The notes: generated by a model not told the origin, from the letters alone. A DNA stretch of 64,000 nt from Melastoma dodecandrum (GCA_029817715.1 JARUPY010000186.1:124001-188000), one strand, 5' to 3'; positions 1 to 13,185 are shown, counted from the stretch's first letter. Made by a program: numbers and translations.

Positions 1-2765
1 GCTTCTCTATCCCCTCTAAGTCCTGATCGAGACCAACCAACGTCAGTGATCGGAGGCTGGCTAGTCCGGAAAGATTGCATCTTGCAAGGTTTGGCTCCTT
101 TGACCTTGGAATGCTAACATAATTGGGTAATTTGTCAATTTCCAACACCTCAAGGCTCTTTAGATTGCCGATCGAGGAAGGTAGCTTCCTTATCTTAGTC
201 CCAATCCCACGGAGTATTCTCAGGTCCCCTAGCCTCCCAATAGACTCTGGCAGCTCCAAAATTCCGTCACACCCGAACAAAATGAGCTCTTGTAGAGCCT
301 TTGCATATCCAAGCTCTTCTGGCAACCTTGGCAACTTACTACACCCTCTTATAATCAAGCGTTTAAGATCCCCTAATACACTGATAGAACTGGGGATTTC
401 TTTCAATTCCTCGCAAAAGTGGAGATCAATTTTCTCCAGCTTTGGAAAACGAGAGAGGTCAGGCAGTCTTGTAATCCCCGCTTCCGAGATATCAAGTACT
501 CTCAAATTATCCATTCTCTATTAAAACAAAAAAAAAATGAGTATTGTCCCATGATTAGTTAATATTGATTTTCTACTTCATGAGAGATGGTACAAGGGAA
601 AGGAAATTAATACCATGTCTTTAGTTGAATCATCCGTAATTCCATACCCCAAAATCTGGAGAATGACGAGGCTGTCCATCTGGAAGAAGTAGGGATTAGG
701 TATGCCATACGCCCTCACACGTAGCCACAATAGATTTCTAAACTCCCCACTTAATCCTGCTCCAATTAGGCTGAGAAACCTGAGATTGGACATGCCCTCG
801 AATTCCTTCCCGGTTAAAATTAATTCCTTCCCCATTGAAAGCTCCAAAATACCATCCAGGTGGATGGCTAAAACTTGATCGGTGCCCTAGTAACATAACA
901 TAGAGGAAATGAGGAAGCCAAAAGAGAGAGATCGAGTCCAATCCAATAAATTAGGAAAACATCATCATTATTATTATTATCATCTCACCTGCTTTTGGCG
1001 TATGACATTAAGCGCCACTTTAGGATCCCACAGCCTGCTGCGCTTGCAGAGATGGGGGCTCTCTGAACTAACAATCTCCCTTCCCATCTCTCTAATTAAG
1101 TCATGCATCCAATACTTGTCATTGCCAACATTAAGTTCCTTTATCAAAGATCTGTTCTGGAGGACATCCAGTCCACTTCTAGGAAAAAAACCACAGGCTT
1201 CCCACATGTAACTCACATACTTCCTTGGCATCACATGATGGTCGAAACATGCAATGTCCAGAAAAATCTGCTTCTCACTCTCGTCTAAGTCATCGTAGCT
1301 GATCCGCAGCTTATTCAAGACGTCTTTGTGAGGCACTCGCTCCAGCTTTTCCAATGTGTGTTCCCATTTATTCTTTTTCTTTTGGAATAAGTGCCCTCCA
1401 ATCACCTTCAAAGCTAAGGGAAGATTTCCGGACATACGAATAACCCGCTTCGATAAATCAACAAAGTCATTTGGAGGCCCCTCTCCACGAAATGCGTGCC
1501 AACTGAAGAGTTGCAGAGAATGATCATCGCTCATTCCCTCAACTTCATAAGCAGTATCACTAGGTCTCATAAGGCCCTCGCAAACGCTCTTATCCCTCGT
1601 TGTGACGATGATTGTCGTTCCCGGTCCGAAGAAATCGAAATTTCCAACCAACATTTCGAGCTGACTACTCTCGCTGACATCGTCAAAAATGACAAGGACC
1701 CTTCTGTTGCGGAGCCTTCTTTGGATCTCATTCATTCCATCGCTAGAGTCACCAATTTCTCCATCCGATTTGCCAAAGATACCCCTCAATAGCTTCTTTT
1801 GCAACCTTTCAACACCCTCCGCACCAGTCGACAAGGTTTCTCGTACATCAGGAAGGAAGCAGCATCCATCGAATCGGGAAGAGATTCTGTTGAAGATGAC
1901 ATTCGCCAACGTTGTCTTCCCAATACCCCCCATGCCGTGCACCATCACAACTTGTCGTTCAACGTGAGAACTCAAATTCAACATGCCCATTACATTCTCC
2001 ACGTGATCATCCATTCCTAAGAGCAGATCCGGCAAACTCCTATCTTTGATTTTCGGCTTGTTTAGAATATCAACAACCACAGCACTAACAAACTTGCCCA
2101 TCCTGCCCAAAATCAAATGGAGATCAAGTTTCTCAAAAAACTGCCGACTAACAACATGGAAAAGCATAAGGGAAACAACAGCTGTTGAAAAATCCGAAAT
2201 GACAAAAATAATTATATAAGAAAGAGAAAGATTAAAGATTATGAGTTATATACCCCTTATCTCCTTTGTATTCCTCACCACGGATACGTCCAACCTCCTC
2301 CAGAGCTTCCTCCCACAATTTCACATCCTCTTCCTTGTATTTTTCTTTGTGCTTCTCGAGGGCGTCCCGGTACAGATTGGTTTGCAGCTTCACGTCGCTG
2401 GGGCTTACATCGTAGAAGATGGGCAAGATGACTTTCCTAGAGGCTGGGTCCCTGCGGCAGTCCACCATCATGGCGAGTTCTCGGAGGCACCACGAGCTCG
2501 ATGCGTAGCCTTTGGAGAAGACAACAACGTAGATCCTAGAGTCCGGGACAGCTCGACGGAGCTCGTCCCCGATCTCTTCGCCGTTACGGACCTCCTCCGT
2601 GTCCCTGAACACGCGTATCCCCTTTTCCTTCATGAACACATAAAGGACGTCAGTGAAGATGTACCGGGTGTCAGGTCCCCTGAAGCTAACGAACACATCG
2701 TAAGCAGATCCGTTGGGGGTGTTCACAGTGCCGCGGCTAGTCCCTGCTTCCGATGTCCCCGCCAT
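1..2765 (-). CDS. TNL-A: TIR-NBS-LRR immune receptor, 3' end cut by window edge
   Basis: Intracellular NLR receptor; TIR domains of this class act as NADases after effector recognition. Proposed exons are 2765-2254 (TIR), 2147-989 (NB-ARC), 886-614 (linker and first LRR) and 517 to beyond base 1 (LRR). Visible motifs are YDVFVSFRGPDTR, SSWCLREL containing the expected catalytic Glu, P-loop GMGGIGKTT, kinase-2 VLVIFDDV, RNBS-B TTRDKS, a GLPL variant reading GNLPLAL, RNBS-D FLDIACF and YWMHDLIREMG. The start MAGTSEAG is shared with the other three copies. The exon 2 acceptor was set at a GTTAG conserved in all copies because it keeps the frame (512 nt exon 1, phase 2). The frame is open over the visible part. 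The C-terminal LRR and stop lie outside the window. Confidence 0.9.
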
Positions 2766-3689
2766 CCAATGGAAGGGAGAAGGGAGTAAGAGAGAGAGAG
2801 AGCGGCTGATGATGATGATGGATGGATGGTTGGATGGGAAAATGGTGTTCGTCAGCCAAAACGGACGAAGACTTCATAAAAAAGAAGACTAAAAAGTCGT
2901 CTTTGGTCTTACCTTATCGTTGAGGACAGGGGAAAGGAAATCCATTCGGCTTCTTCTTCTTTTTTGAAAGGAAGGCTTGTTTTAGTCGTTCAAATGTTGG
3001 GGTGGAAAAATTCGAATCCAGTTTCGATTTATCAACATTTTCTTAACTAAATAAAGATTCAGAAATAACGAAAAAAAACACTCTCAAGCTCCATTAGTTA
3101 GTGGACGTACATTCTCTGAGGAATTATTTACCCTACTGTCGAATTGCAATAGAAAAAGGAGATGAGCAAATATTCCACTAGTAGTAATAAAGAATGAACA
3201 AACATGTCGGAACGACAAAACCCGAGTTTGTAGCTTAGTGCGCAACGATGGAAGCATCCTCTACATTGAAGGATGCATCTTGGTTGTGTAGAGATGATTC
3301 GTTCTTCTTGATTTGGTAATCCAGAGAATGCTCATGAACGCATCCTTCTCAGTTTTGTGAATTTACAGTGCCCGAAGGACGCCTAACTCTATTTACAGTA
3401 CATGTCCTTTTTGGTTATGTAATTCTTGGTGCACCGGATGGACGCTTTCTGGGTAAAACAACATTGTTGCTATTAAACACATTTTAGAAGTCACTATCAT
3501 CATCGTCTGTTGTGTAAAATCATAGCTGGTGCAGGTGGGGAAAAGGGCAACGAAGGATCGGGAAAGATTTTCTCTTAACATCTTCCTGATGCTTGCTGGA
3601 GCAGGGCTGCTGTGGATTGGTCAATAAAGCCCTCCGTGTCATCACGAACACCCACTTTTCGATGCCAATAGCATCACTTGCATGACAAG
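2766..3689. repeat. TNL upstream spacer containing a duplicated non-coding block
   Basis: No gene is visible. About 2870-3470 is closely matched at about 59680-60350, including the stretches around AAAACCCGAGTTTG and ACATTGAAGGATGC, so this is a duplicated flank of a TNL gene. Short GA-rich and GAT-rich runs lie just upstream of the TIR start. Confidence 0.6.
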
Positions 3690-3895
3690 CCTTGCATTGT
3701 TCCAGGTGGCAAGAATGTTCAGAAATCTTTATTTTCTCCAATATATCTGGACAAGGGTGGGACTCAACACTTCAGGGATGTGACTTCGTCGCTGTGAGAA
3801 GCTGCCAGGTGTTTGAAGGTCAATATTTGGACCTCCTCGGAGAATTTTACCAGAAGCCCGTGATTCCGATTGCCATTCCTTTCAAACTTACATGA
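3690..3895 (+). pseudogene. UDP-glycosyltransferase (family 1) fragment
   Basis: A short open stretch reads CDFVAVRSCQVFEGQYLDLL followed by YQKPVIPIAI. This matches the N-terminal-domain signature of plant UGTs (roughly CDx[IV]AxR[ST]C...EGxYLxLL...KPVxPxG), which precedes the interdomain linker. The His catalytic region and the PSPG box are absent and the frame closes soon after, so this is a gene fragment and not a working enzyme. It lies on the plus strand in the gap between TNL-A and TNL-B, just before an NLR fragment. The call rests on motif recognition from memory; a protein search of 3600-3900 would settle it. Confidence 0.5.
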
Positions 3896-4257
3896 AACTT
3901 CCCCTCGCTCCAAGACACTCTCTTAGGTTGAAATTGGAAATGTGGGGGTGCTGGGAGTCGTCGTAAAACCGACGCCTCTGATCCAGTCGACTCGGGGTTC
4001 AAAACGCAAATTCACTTCTGTTTGTTTTACTATCACCACCGTCATCATAGGCAAGTCGAGGGACTTTCCCATCGGTAAACCCGTCTGCCACTGGATTCAT
4101 TTCATCCTTCAATGGCAAGCTCGACGTTTTTAATTGTAATAATCCCTTTTATGTGGAAAAATTCCGTGGATGAACCGGATGTTTCTCCTTTTTCTGTCAA
4201 ATGGAGCCGATTGTTATCCCCATTGCTTGTCACTCTTACAATAGCTACTTCGAGATC

Positions 4258-4860
4258 TCTATTACCCAGCACGATGTCCAGAGGGGCCAAGGCGAAATCG
4301 ATGCATGTAAGCGGCTGGTCATGCCCAGGAGAGAGGGGAAGAGCTTCCGAGAGATTGGGAGAGAAACTCAGACCGGCCATTCCAGGCACAGACAGTATCC
4401 TTCTATGAACATAGAGCAAATGGGAGAAATGGATTGGATGTTTCCCGAAGGCCGAAGTGCTCATCATCAACTTCTCGGTGGAAGATTACTTTCTGCCGTC
4501 CTTCGTCGACGACATGCCAAACTTCAGGGCTCTCATCATGATAAACCACGGGATCACTACTGCCGTCCTCCTTAACTTCTCCGTCTTCGGTAGCTTGACC
4601 AACCTCCAAAGCCTCTGGTTCGAGAAGATTTGCGTGTCCCAGCTCACTGAAACTAAAACTTCTCTCCGCAACATGAGGAAGATGTGCCTTGTCCTCTGCA
4701 AAATAAACAACAGCCTCGACCCGTCCATGGCCGACCTCCCTCAGAGCTTCTCATGTTATGCCGATTGTAGTGGCCACTTCGAGCTTCCATCCGGCTTCCT
4801 GAAGGATCTCCAGGACAACGAGTCTGGAAAAGATAGACATGAGGGAGCACGCACAAGTAA
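4258..4860 (+). pseudogene. RPW8-type NLR (ADR1/NRG1-like helper) fragment, MHD-to-LRR region
   Basis: From about 4270 one frame reads QHDVQ then KRLVMPRREG and MGEMDW. From about 4450 another frame continues as AEVLIINFSVEDYFLPSF, MPNFRALIMIN, LTNLQSLWFEKI and LCKINNSLD. This order is the region after the HD motif and the first LRRs of RNL helper receptors. A frameshift near 4445 separates the two parts, and everything before the MHD region and after about the fifth LRR is missing. It lies on the plus strand, opposite to the TNLs, so it is not part of them. Helper NLRs act downstream of TNLs, but this copy is clearly dead. Confidence 0.65.
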
Positions 4861-5052
4861 TGCACCTGCCGATGTCTTTCAGAGAGATGTCCTGGCGATG
4901 TCTTTCAGAGGTGGCCAAGGCTGTTGCCTGGTCTCAACATCAAGATAACAGAGATACTAATGTTAAACATCATGATGAACATATATAGAAATCTTAAAAA
5001 GGTTAATTTGGGGTATTTACAAACGTTAATCATCCAGTTGAGGCCGAGTACA

Positions 5053-8000
5053 TCATTCAACTTCCAGTTCTCCTTCTTGTTCGTTTGTGTGGTATTGTCG
5101 ATACGAGCCTATAAATGACTTCAATTTCCTGCAGTTTCTAATTGTCAATTTGCAGTCTTCCGGCATACGGGGCACTCTTATCAGAGAGTTGCATGAAAGA
5201 AACTCCACACTCTTCAATCTTCTCAAGTTTGACATGTTTGTGATTTCACCCACGAAATCATCACACCACCAGACTCTTAATACCTCCAAGAGCTCCATTC
5301 TCTCAACCCCAGAAAAGTCGATGCGTTCCCAAGCCCACAGTGTTAAAGAGCAAAGTCTCCCCAACGATCCTAAATCTGACAACCTGATGGGATAACTCAT
5401 ATTTCCAATATTATCTCGTCCCTCCAGCGAAGTCCTAGTCTGCTTTGACTGCCAACTTGGGTATCTCGCGAGTGTCAATATACGCAAGGACGAAGGAAGC
5501 TGCAGTGAGGATGAAATCATCCAATAATGCAGATCGAGATCTTCCAGCCCAGACATGGAATCCAAATTGATAGAAAGATTACCACCGACATGCAACTTTA
5601 ATTTATGCAACCCATTTAGCTTCTCTATCCCCTCTAAGTCCTCATAAAGACCAACTAAGATCAACGATCGGAGGCTGGCGAGTCCGGAAAAATTGCATCT
5701 TGTAAGGTTTGACACCCCTGACATTGGAATTCTGACAGATGGGCAGAGATTTTCAATTTCCAACACCTCAAGGTTCTTTAGATTGCTGATCGAGGAAGGT
5801 AGCTTCTTTATATCAGTCTCAATCCCACGGAGTATTCTCAGGTCCCCTAGCCTCCCAATAGACTCTGGCAGCTCCGAAATTCTGTAACAATCGATCAAAA
5901 TGAGCTCTTGTAGAGCTTTTGCATATCCAAGCTCTTCTGGCAACCTTATCAACTTACTACACCCTTTTATATTCAGGCGTTTAAGATCCCCTAATACACC
6001 GATAGAACTGTGAATTTGTTTCAAACTCCTGCAATCATAGAGATCAATTATCTCCAGCCTTGGGAAAAGAGAGAGGTCGGACAGTCTTCTAATCCATGCA
6101 TTCGAGATATGAAGTACTCTCAAATTACCCATTTTCTATTAAAAAAAACGAGTATCATCCCATGATTAGTTAATTTTGATTTTCTGCTTCATGAGAGATG
6201 GATTCAAGGGAAAGGAAATTAATACCATGTGTTTAATTGACCGGTTCGTAATTCCACCCCCCGAAATCTGGAGAATGACGAGGCTGTCCATCTGGAAGAC
6301 AAAGGGATTAGGTCTGAAATACACCCCCACACGTAGCCACAATAGATTCCTAAACTCCCCACTTAATCCTGCTCCACTTAATCCTGCTCCAAATAGGCTG
6401 AGAAACCTGAGATTGGACATGCCCTCGAATTCCTTCCCGGTAAAAGGTTCGTAACTACCTCGCAGGTCGATGGCTAAAACTTGATGGGTGCCCTGGTAAC
6501 ATAACATAAAGGAAATGAGGAAGCCAAAAGAGAGAGATCGAGTCCAATCCAATAAATTAGGAAAACATTATTATTATTATTATTATTATTATTATGATCA
6601 TCTCACCTGCTTTTGGCGTATGACACTACGGGTCAATTCAGGATCCCACAGCCTGCTGCGCTTGCCGGGTTTCTTTGAAGTGCCGGGTTTCTTTGAACTA
6701 ACAATCTCCCTTCCCATCTCTCTAATTAAGTCATGCATCCAATACTTGTCTTTAAAGTCATGGTCTTCGTTGACATTCAGTACCTTTATCAAAGATCTGT
6801 TCTGGAGGACATCCAATCCACTTTTAGGAAAATAACCACAGGCTTCCCACATGTAACTCGCATACTTCCTTGGCATCACATGATGGTCGAAACATGCAAT
6901 GTCCAGAAAAATCTGCTTCTCACTCTCGTCTAAGTCATCGTAGCTGATCCGCAGCTTTTTCAAGATGTCTTTGTTAGGCACTCGCTTCAGCTTTTCCAAT
7001 GTATGTTCCCATTTATCCTTCTCCTTTCCGAATAAGAGCCCTCCGATCACTTCCAAAGCTAAGGGAAGATTTCCGGACATACGAATAACCCGCTTCGATA
7101 AATCAACAAAGTCATTTGGAGGCCCCTCTCCACGAAATGCGTGCCAACTGAAGAGTTGCAGAGCATGATCATCGCTCATTCCCTCCACTTCATAAGCAGT
7201 ATCACTAGGTCTCATAAGGCCCTCGCAAACGCTCTTATCCCTCGTCGTGACGATAATTATCGTTCCCGGTCCGAAGAAATCGAAATTTCCAACCAACTTT
7301 TTGAGCTGACTACTCTCGCTGACATCGTCAAAAATGATAAGGACCCTTCTGTTGCGGAGCCTTCTTTGGATCTCATTCATTCCATCGCTAGAGTCACCAA
7401 TTTTCCCATCCGATTTGCCGAAGATATCCCTCAATAGCTTCTTTTGCAACCCTTCAACACCCCCCACACCAGTCGACAAGGATTCTCGCACATCGGCAAG
7501 GAAGCAGCATCCATCGAATCGGGAAGAGATTTTGTTGTAGATGACCTTCGCCAACGTTGTCTTTCCAAGGCCCCCCATGCCGTGCACCATCACAACATGT
7601 CGTTCAACGTGAGAACTCAGATTCAACATGTCGATTACATTCTCCACGCGATCATCCATCCCTACAAGATGATCCGGCAAAATCCTATCTTTAATGTTCA
7701 GCTTGTTTAGAATATCCGCAACCACAGCACTAACAAACTCGCCCTTCCTGCCCAAAATCAAATGGAGATCAAGTTGTTCAAAAAACTGCCAACTAACAAC
7801 ATGGAAAAGCTCCAAGGAAACAACAGCAGTTGAAATATCCGAAATGACATAAATAATTCATTATATAAGAAAGAGAAAGATGAAAGATTATGAGTTATAT
7901 ACCCAATATCTCCTCTGTATTCCAGACCACGGATACCTCCAACCTTCTTCAGAGCTTCCTCCCACATTTTCACATCCTCTTCCTTGTATTTTTCTTTGTG

Positions 8001-8414
8001 CTTCTCGAGGGCGTCCCGGTACCGATCGGTTTGCAGCTTCACGTCGCTGGGGCTTACATCGTAGAAGATGGGCAAGATGACTTTCCTAGAGGCTGGGTCC
8101 CTGCGGCAGTCCACCATCATGGCGAGTTCTCGGAGGCACCACGTGCTCAATGCGTAGCCTTTGGAGAAGACAACAACGTAGATCCGAGAGTCCGGGACAG
8201 CTCGACGGAGCTCGTCCCCGATCTCTTCGCCGTTACGGACCTCCTCCGTGTCCCTGAACACGCATATCCCCTTTTCCCTCATGGACACATAAAGGACGTC
8301 GGTGACGTCGTACCGGGTGTCAGGTCCCCTGAAGCTAACGAACACATCGTAAGCTGATCCGTCGGGGGTGTTCACAGTGCCATGGCTAGTCCCTGCTTCC
8401 GATGTCTCCGCCAT
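5053..8414 (-). CDS. TNL-B: complete TIR-NBS-LRR immune receptor (about 1015 aa)
   Basis: Proposed exons are 8414-7903 (TIR), 7792-6607 (NB-ARC), 6492-6226 (linker starting GTHQVLAI) and 6135-5053 (LRR, stop at 5053). The lengths 512+1186+267+1083 sum to whole codons. Motifs: TIR YDVFVSFRGPDTR and TWCLREL (about residues 20-100), P-loop GMGGLGKTT near residue 242, kinase-2 VLIIFDDV, TTRDKSVC, GNLPLAL, FLDIACFDHH and YWMHDLIREMG. The LRR exon has leucine-rich repeats such as LPESIGRLGDLRILRG. Relative to TNL-A, the stretch before MHD carries an insertion (NEDHDFKDK), and a small repeat KKPGTSKKPG follows it. Intron 2 holds an ATT microsatellite at about 6567-6595. No disabling lesion was seen, so it is probably functional. 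Confidence 0.92.
6567..6595. repeat. (ATT)n microsatellite in intron 2 of TNL-B
   Basis: About nine ATT units lie just downstream of the NB-ARC exon donor. The other TNL copies have shorter and more mixed ATT/ATC runs at the same place, so this is a length-variable site within the family. Confidence 0.9.
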
Positions 8415-9774
8415 CCAAGGCAGCCGACAAATGATCGAACTTTGACCAAAAGGCAGGGGTCGTGTGGATGAAAATAATTGAAGGGGAGGAGAAGTTGGAA
8501 ATTACGAAGAAGTTTCGTTTGGGAAAACATGAAACTAACGATGAAGTTTCGTCTGCCAAACCGACGACGACTTCATAAAAAAAGACTAAAAAGTCGTCTT
8601 TGGTCTTACCTTAACGTTATCTCTATCTTCCTCGTCCCCACCACAATCACGGGCGAGTGATATTCGGCCCAATTACTTTTTCTTAAATGAAATTACCGCT
8701 CATCTGCTTTTCCTCCGTTGATCCGGGTGCTTCACTCTAAGTGTAGTCATATAAAACAAACTAAAAAGTCGTCTTTGCTTTTCCTCCGTTGATCGGTTGA
8801 GGACATTTTACGTTTTCTACAACTGTTTTTTTATCATTACCTTTTGAATGAGATAATTATCCATCAAAGACACACGACTTCACTCTAACTGTAGTCATAT
8901 AAAACAAATTAGAAGAATTGTCACTCTAATTTATCAGCAATTGTATAGCAAATATTTGAAAATGAAAATTCATTATTGTTATGATCTACTATTATTGTGT
9001 CATTTGATATAGCCGAAAAATCTTCTCATTACGTTTAACTTAAATAACAATATATTCCCTTCAAATAGTTGATTTGCAAGTTTGCATATCACTTGATAAG
9101 TATAAGCCAGGGCACAGCTACAAAAGATACGGCTTCAAGATCAGGAAATATCTTCTCTGCAAATATTTGTAAGGTTAATGTTACACGTATACGAACAGTT
9201 GCTCTCATACATCTCGCTAGCCGAGAACATACTCGAAATAAATTTGCATATAGAAGATATACAAATATACAGATTTAAAGACGCAATTTTCACCACTACA
9301 ATCAACAAGCATCACCCACCAATTGTAACTCACATAATGGGTATTTTAGTAGTTTCTCATTGTTAGTACCAACATCAATCATCACTGGAGGTGCCTGGAA
9401 TTGCAGATTACAAATGAAAAACATTTGTGAAACAATGCCGAGATGTTCAAGACGAGCAACATTATACTTAAAACGACATGAAAAAGAAAAGTTGCAAATG
9501 AAAGATAATTGTCAAGAAGCTGAAATTGTCAAGAAGCGAAGCACCAAAGCGGTCTTTCTCAGTATTGCTTTGAAAAGCCTTTTTCCATAAGATATTGAGT
9601 GCAGGCAAACTCATAAGATTTTACTCAAGAAAAATGGATAGGAAATGGTAAATATTAGGTCCACACATTCACAAAGTCGACCCAAATTCGGAGTCAAATT
9701 ATGAAGAATAAAACAAGTAGTAACCTGTCCTAGCAACCGAAAAATTGGATAAGATGAGTAAAAAATGCCATGAT
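8415..9774. other. TNL-B upstream spacer, no gene recognised
   Basis: The part near TNL-B (about 8510-8740) is repeated at about 59610-59830, with paired ACGACTT/AAGTCGT motifs that could fold. The rest is AT-rich. Short open frames at 9069-9590 have no recognisable domain, and I treat them as chance. Confidence 0.5.
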
Positions 9775-9777
9775 CTC

Positions 9778-9905
9778 ACCCTTTGAGGGTTTATTCCAGC
9801 AGCGGCACCCAATATCAATTCCAATTCCTTGAATCCCTAGATCGCCGAGACTCAATATTCTACTTCCATTTGTGACAACGATCATGTATGCCCAGGAATT
9901 CATGT
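9778..9905 (-). pseudogene. Malic enzyme exon fragment (NAD-dependent type likely)
   Basis: The minus strand reads IVVTNGSRILSLGDLGIQGI, the malic-enzyme signature normally seen as VVTDGSRILGLGDLGVQG. It is followed after a small deletion by AAAGINPQR and a GTGAG donor. The segment normally between them (a GKLDLYV-like stretch) is missing or altered, so the frame breaks. Malic enzymes decarboxylate malate to pyruvate using NAD or NADP. No neighbouring exons in the expected order are found; a further possible piece at about 11190-11250 lies on the wrong side for a single gene. Exons of an NAD-malic enzyme are present at the right end of the window. Confidence 0.65.
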
Positions 9906-11070
9906 TTTCATGACATTTCAACCAAACTTCTGACAGAGTAACACTTTAGCACAGCATGACATGGCAGCTTGGAAAAAGATTTATATGTGCAGCACGGAAT
10001 AGTTGCATCAACAGAATTTCATGGCAAAAAAATGTTCACATTCACTAATTTTTTAAATCATTTGAGTCCACTGATACTTTCTTTAATTGTATCTATCGAA
10101 AGAAGTACCTCAAGATTGGGTACATAAAATTATTTCCATGCATTGGCAACTTTGACGGAAAACTACAAAAGAGAGATTAGTTTATAGTAAATTTGTTTTT
10201 AGATTTCATGAGATTAGTTGCTATTACACTGACAACGGAGCTTAATGAGTGATGTCAGAACATCTAACTTACATATTTGACACTATTTTGGGTGAAAAAA
10301 TTCTTCTTCTGCTGTTTTTGCTCGAATTTTACTAAAGCAGAGGGTGCCGCAAATCCTGTTTGGCAGCCTGACCTCTTTTCTTTGTGTCTGTAGTTCCTTT
10401 CTTAGAGAGAAACGAGAGGGTCTTTCATGGAGCATGTTTAATTTGTTTATTTAATTTTTTATTAGATATCTAAGGAGCTTTCTAAAGGTTGCTAGATTTA
10501 TGTGGATCTTTCTCAAGGTTTGCACTGTCCTGTCCCTATGCAGAAGAAGGTACCCGGATTTCTCTAGAAAAACTTATGGATACTTGGAAAGTACCTTCCC
10601 TAATGGTAAAGTCCCCAATCTAAACTATGGTATGATTCTAACAGAAGTAAGCAAACACTGCAATCCAAAGGAATATTAGGCAGTGAAAACCCCAACAACA
10701 AAAGACATGAAAAGCGATAGCATTCACGGGTAAATCGAAAAAACAAGAACCATAGACATCATTTCTTCTCGATCTTTAGAGCTGAGAAACATCCCTCTAG
10801 GACGTCTAAGCCGCTATAGTTTTGGCAAACAAGACCACAGCGGGGGTACATACAATCAGGGCATATTCTGCTATCTTTGAAATTAACACCTGCACAAAGC
10901 CAGAAAATGCACAACTATGTTTTCAATCAATTGTTATAAATTAAGATCAAGCCTCGCAACAATCAACAGATTGTGTAAATAGAGTTAGTTGGTTTTAAGG
11001 CAGTTCAGTCTGAGTCGACAGAGTGGACATTGCTTGAACTGAAAAGGGTAATCCATTTTGTGCCAATGAG
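9906..11070. other. Spacer, no gene recognised
   Basis: AT-rich sequence with short scattered open frames only. I see no conserved domain, tandem repeat or RNA gene. Confidence 0.4.
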
Positions 11071-11410
11071 TATCACACAAACTTTAAGTTATCAAAGAAC
11101 AATGAAGGGAACAAACTGCATTTAGAATTCGCAACATTGTCAAGAGCAATAGGATCAAATGGGCCATCTTAACTTGTTCTTCTATCCTCTTCAAATCAGC
11201 CACTGTCAATGCAGTTTTGTTGGTTCCAATGTCGACACATGGTAATACACCACAAAAGCAAAAATATGAAGCATTTATCTTTCCAATATAGCAGAAAAAA
11301 AAGCTCAAAATGACCTACGAGCAGTGATTTCCAGATATGGTTGTCCTCCTCCCTCAGGCTCTCGAGCTTGCCGAAGAGTTGGTCATCCCAGGCTTGAACC
11401 TTCAAGCCGG
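11070..11410 (-). pseudogene. Exon-like fragments: possible malic enzyme piece and possible ABCC-transporter helix
   Basis: At about 11410-11310 the minus strand reads VQAWDDQLFGKLESLREE and then a GTAGGT donor. This resembles the cytoplasmic helix of ABCC transporters (KxxxWE..F..KI..LR..E). At about 11250-11190 it reads VLPCVDIGTN, resembling VLPVMIDVGTN of malic enzymes. At about 11150-11085 another frame gives DGPFDPIALDNV, which I do not recognise. None connects into a gene, and the assignments are tentative. Confidence 0.28.
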
Positions 11411-13185
11411 AGGATCGGTTCCACGTCGATCGGAAGGGCCATAATTTCCTAAGCTCTTCGGAGCTAAGGAAGGCGAGAAGAGTCTCGACAGGTCTCTTAA
11501 GTTTTCATAAAACATGGTATCTATTAGAGGAATTTTCCTGGACTCCATTCTTTTTAGAGAGATGAGCTGTGGGGGCTGCAGAATATTTGGTTGGCGTTTT
11601 TCCCATCTTGGGTTTATGGTGGGAGCAGCCGTGGGGTGAAACGCGGATACGGGTACGGTCGTGGGGTCAAACGCGGCGGACATTGGTTTCGAGGAGGCGG
11701 GAGTGTGTTGTATCTTTTCCTCTTCAATTCAACAGTGGCTTTGATTCCCGCTCCTTGAATAGAGGAAGGACAAGATAAGAAGGGAGAGAGGGGAAGGAAC
11801 CGTCGCCGCGTCGTCGATATGCCTTGACACCATGCTTGCGGAAGAGATCATCTCATCTCCTTCGATGTTGTTTTCTTGGGAGAACTTCCCAAGGAGGCGC
11901 AAAAAGATAGGTTTGAGAAAGAAATTAGAGAGAAGAAAGGAGGGGGGGGAGAATACGAGTGGGATGAAGAAGAGCAAGATGGGGCTACTTACTCTTTATA
12001 GGTAGCCAAACTAGAATTGGACATTGCCAAAAATATAAATTATATAATCACATTCCAATCACATATAATGAACTCTTACCATTCCTCATATTATAATGAG
12101 CAGAACCATGTACACTCGAGCACTATCATGCATTTGTAAAGACGTATCTTTGGAAGGCAAATATCATAAACGTATGATTTGGAATGTCCAAATCAAATTC
12201 AATGTACTTAGACTCCTAGACATAAGGTCAAACGGAGTATTACTGCAACACCTTACCGTAACGCAGCATCACATTACTTAAGCTCTTCATCAAATACAAG
12301 CAAAGTGTTACAACAACACAGTGATATGATTTTATAACGTATCTTATAAAGCTCATCATCATAATCAAGGTTAACAACATTAGATGTATTTTTATAATTT
12401 TAATATTCTCTAAAATAAGAAAAAACACAACTCACGAAACATATTACATATTAAATCACTAAATTAAACAACTATAATCGTCAATTCGTTAACAAAATCC
12501 TTGGAAAATAAATCCAAAATAAATTGGTCGCGTGACTTTTATCTTAGTTCCCAATCCCATCGCGTCTCATTTTTATTAATCATATAAAATGATATATATA
12601 GTGGGGATTAGGGAATGTGTCTAATTTATTATCATTATTATTTTCTTTAGATAGATACAAAGAAACAATGATTGATGATCGATCACCTGTGTACACCCAC
12701 CCACTTCATTCACAGATGACTTAGTTGGTCGCATGTATAATCAACTCCTAGTACTTAAATGCGTGCTAGTTTAGGAAAAAAAAATGTCAAGATAAATATA
12801 GTATTATTGTACCGTTGGTGTAGAAAAAAATTTACTAAAAAGAATTTCGAGTTATGTTAGTTGTCCGGAGGAAAAATATTTCGTGAAATAGTTATAAAAA
12901 TATTCGAAGTTAGTCAAACAATGACATTAATACGATACTTTTAACACCGGGTTCGTCGGAGAAAAGTGGGTGGTGAACTCGGTATTTTTATTACCGATTT
13001 TGACGAGATTATTTGAAAATTTTGAATGTTACTGTCATATTTCGTAGAATATTTTTCAATAAACATTAAGCCTAGTTAAATTTAACCATAACATGTTCAA
13101 TTACCAAAAGTTTTAATGTTTATTGATTTTAGTAAATTCTAAATTAGGAGATATGAATAGTAAAAACATAATTATTAATGACATT
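11411..13185. other. AT-rich spacer, no gene recognised
   Basis: The ORF-like stretches at 11402-11977 lack recognisable domains or codon-level conservation with anything else here. From 12000 on the sequence is strongly AT-rich and non-coding in appearance. Confidence 0.4.

Noticed and set aside
2182..2190. CAACAG as the acceptor of TNL exon 2
   Set aside because: It gives the wrong phase after the 512-nt exon 1 and is mutated to CAACTG or CAACGG in TNL-B and TNL-C; the downstream GTTAG is conserved and in phase.
2241..2789. Long plus-strand ORFs opposite the TIR exons (also at 7890, 39614 and 55300)
   Set aside because: They are antisense shadows of TIR coding sequence; their similarity across copies follows from the sense strand.
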